This document shows positions 5,403 to 5,581 of a stretch of 5,581 nucleotides of DNA, piece by piece (position 1 is the first letter of the stretch; the number at the start of each line of letters is the position of its first letter). Origin of the DNA: UBA8904 sp035448625 (lineage in GTDB: Bacteria; Desulfobacterota; Syntrophia; Syntrophales; Smithellaceae); the NCBI GenBank assembly GCA_035448625.1, contig DAOTJI010000110.1, forward strand, positions 1 to 5,581, written 5' to 3'. Under the pieces are notes generated by a model that saw only the letters and a list, made by a program, of their open reading frames with translations, made no database searches and was not told the origin of the DNA. Both the position numbers and the translations under genes were made by a program.

Positions 5403-5581
5403 ATGAAGCAAACAAAAACCTATGTAATATTTATCCTGCTCCTGTCGATGTTGGTTGCTTTGCCTGTTTTCGCGGTGGCGACGCCCGAAACCGAACGCGG
5501 CGGCGAGATCAAAAAAGGCATTGAGACCGAAGGCGCCTGCGCCATCGTCGGCATGAGCGCCGAGCAGTCGCAACTGACGGC
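5403..5581 (+). CDS. Exported protein of unknown function (5' part only)
   Basis: The gene runs off the right edge, leaving 59 full codons. The first residues, MKQTKTYVIFILLLSMLVAL followed by PVFA, form a Sec-type signal peptide: a lysine-bearing start, a hydrophobic core of about 16 residues and a likely cleavage after VFA (around residue 24). The protein is therefore sent to the periplasm or envelope, and no lipobox cysteine is seen at the cleavage site. After a short acidic linker comes IETEGACAIVGMSAEQSQLTA. This vaguely resembles the start of the FlgT N-terminal/LPP20-like fold, in which an E-G-x-A-x-I strand leads into a helix, but too little is present to assign it. It is separated from pyrD by 182 bases with a REP-like element, so it is probably a separate transcription unit. 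Confidence 0.75.
   Translation, partial: MKQTKTYVIFILLLSMLVALPVFAVATPETERGGEIKKGIETEGACAIVGMSAEQSQLT

Overview
This window looks like a scaffold piece from a GC-rich bacterium, probably a metagenome-assembled one, because it holds a 100-N scaffolding gap. The gene families point to a deltaproteobacterium (Desulfobacterota, perhaps Syntrophales-like): a mannose-family PTS module without any adjacent sugar-metabolism gene, followed by rimI and then a class 1B pyrK-pyrD pair. This placement is inferred from gene content and gene style. No rRNA or other marker gene is present to confirm it. All supported genes are on the + strand.

Layout. Positions 1-855 hold the 3' end of an AddA/RecB-type helicase-nuclease. 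It starts inside helicase motif V and ends with a complete PD-(D/E)XK nuclease domain. Positions 856-1210 are a 355-base intergenic stretch. It has no recognisable gene, one doubtful small ORF (998-1093), and an AT-rich patch with a perfect 7-bp inverted repeat that begins with TTGACA. From 1211 to 5220 six genes are packed with gaps of 13 bases or less, or with overlaps: EIIA-Man, EIIB-Man, EIIC-Man, rimI, pyrK and pyrD. Positions 5221-5402 hold a GTAG-headed palindrome typical of REP elements and a doubtful 45-codon ORF. From 5403 to the window end is the start of an exported protein.

How the genes work together. EIIA and EIIB keep their phosphorylatable histidines (H9 and H18), and EIIC is a plausible membrane subunit, but the expected EIID partner is not next to it. 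RimI acetylates ribosomal protein bS18. PyrK and PyrD together form the NAD-linked dihydroorotate dehydrogenase of de novo pyrimidine synthesis. Tight spacing suggests one transcript joining a PTS phosphorelay module, a ribosomal protein acetylase and a pyrimidine enzyme.

The most practical result concerns the assembly. The 55 bases left of the N run are identical to the 55 bases right of it. As written, pyrD is split and put out of frame. If the N run and one copy are removed, a complete in-frame 309-residue PyrD results. The gap is therefore almost certainly an unmerged contig overlap rather than missing sequence. No clearly novel defence, mobile or RNA system is visible.
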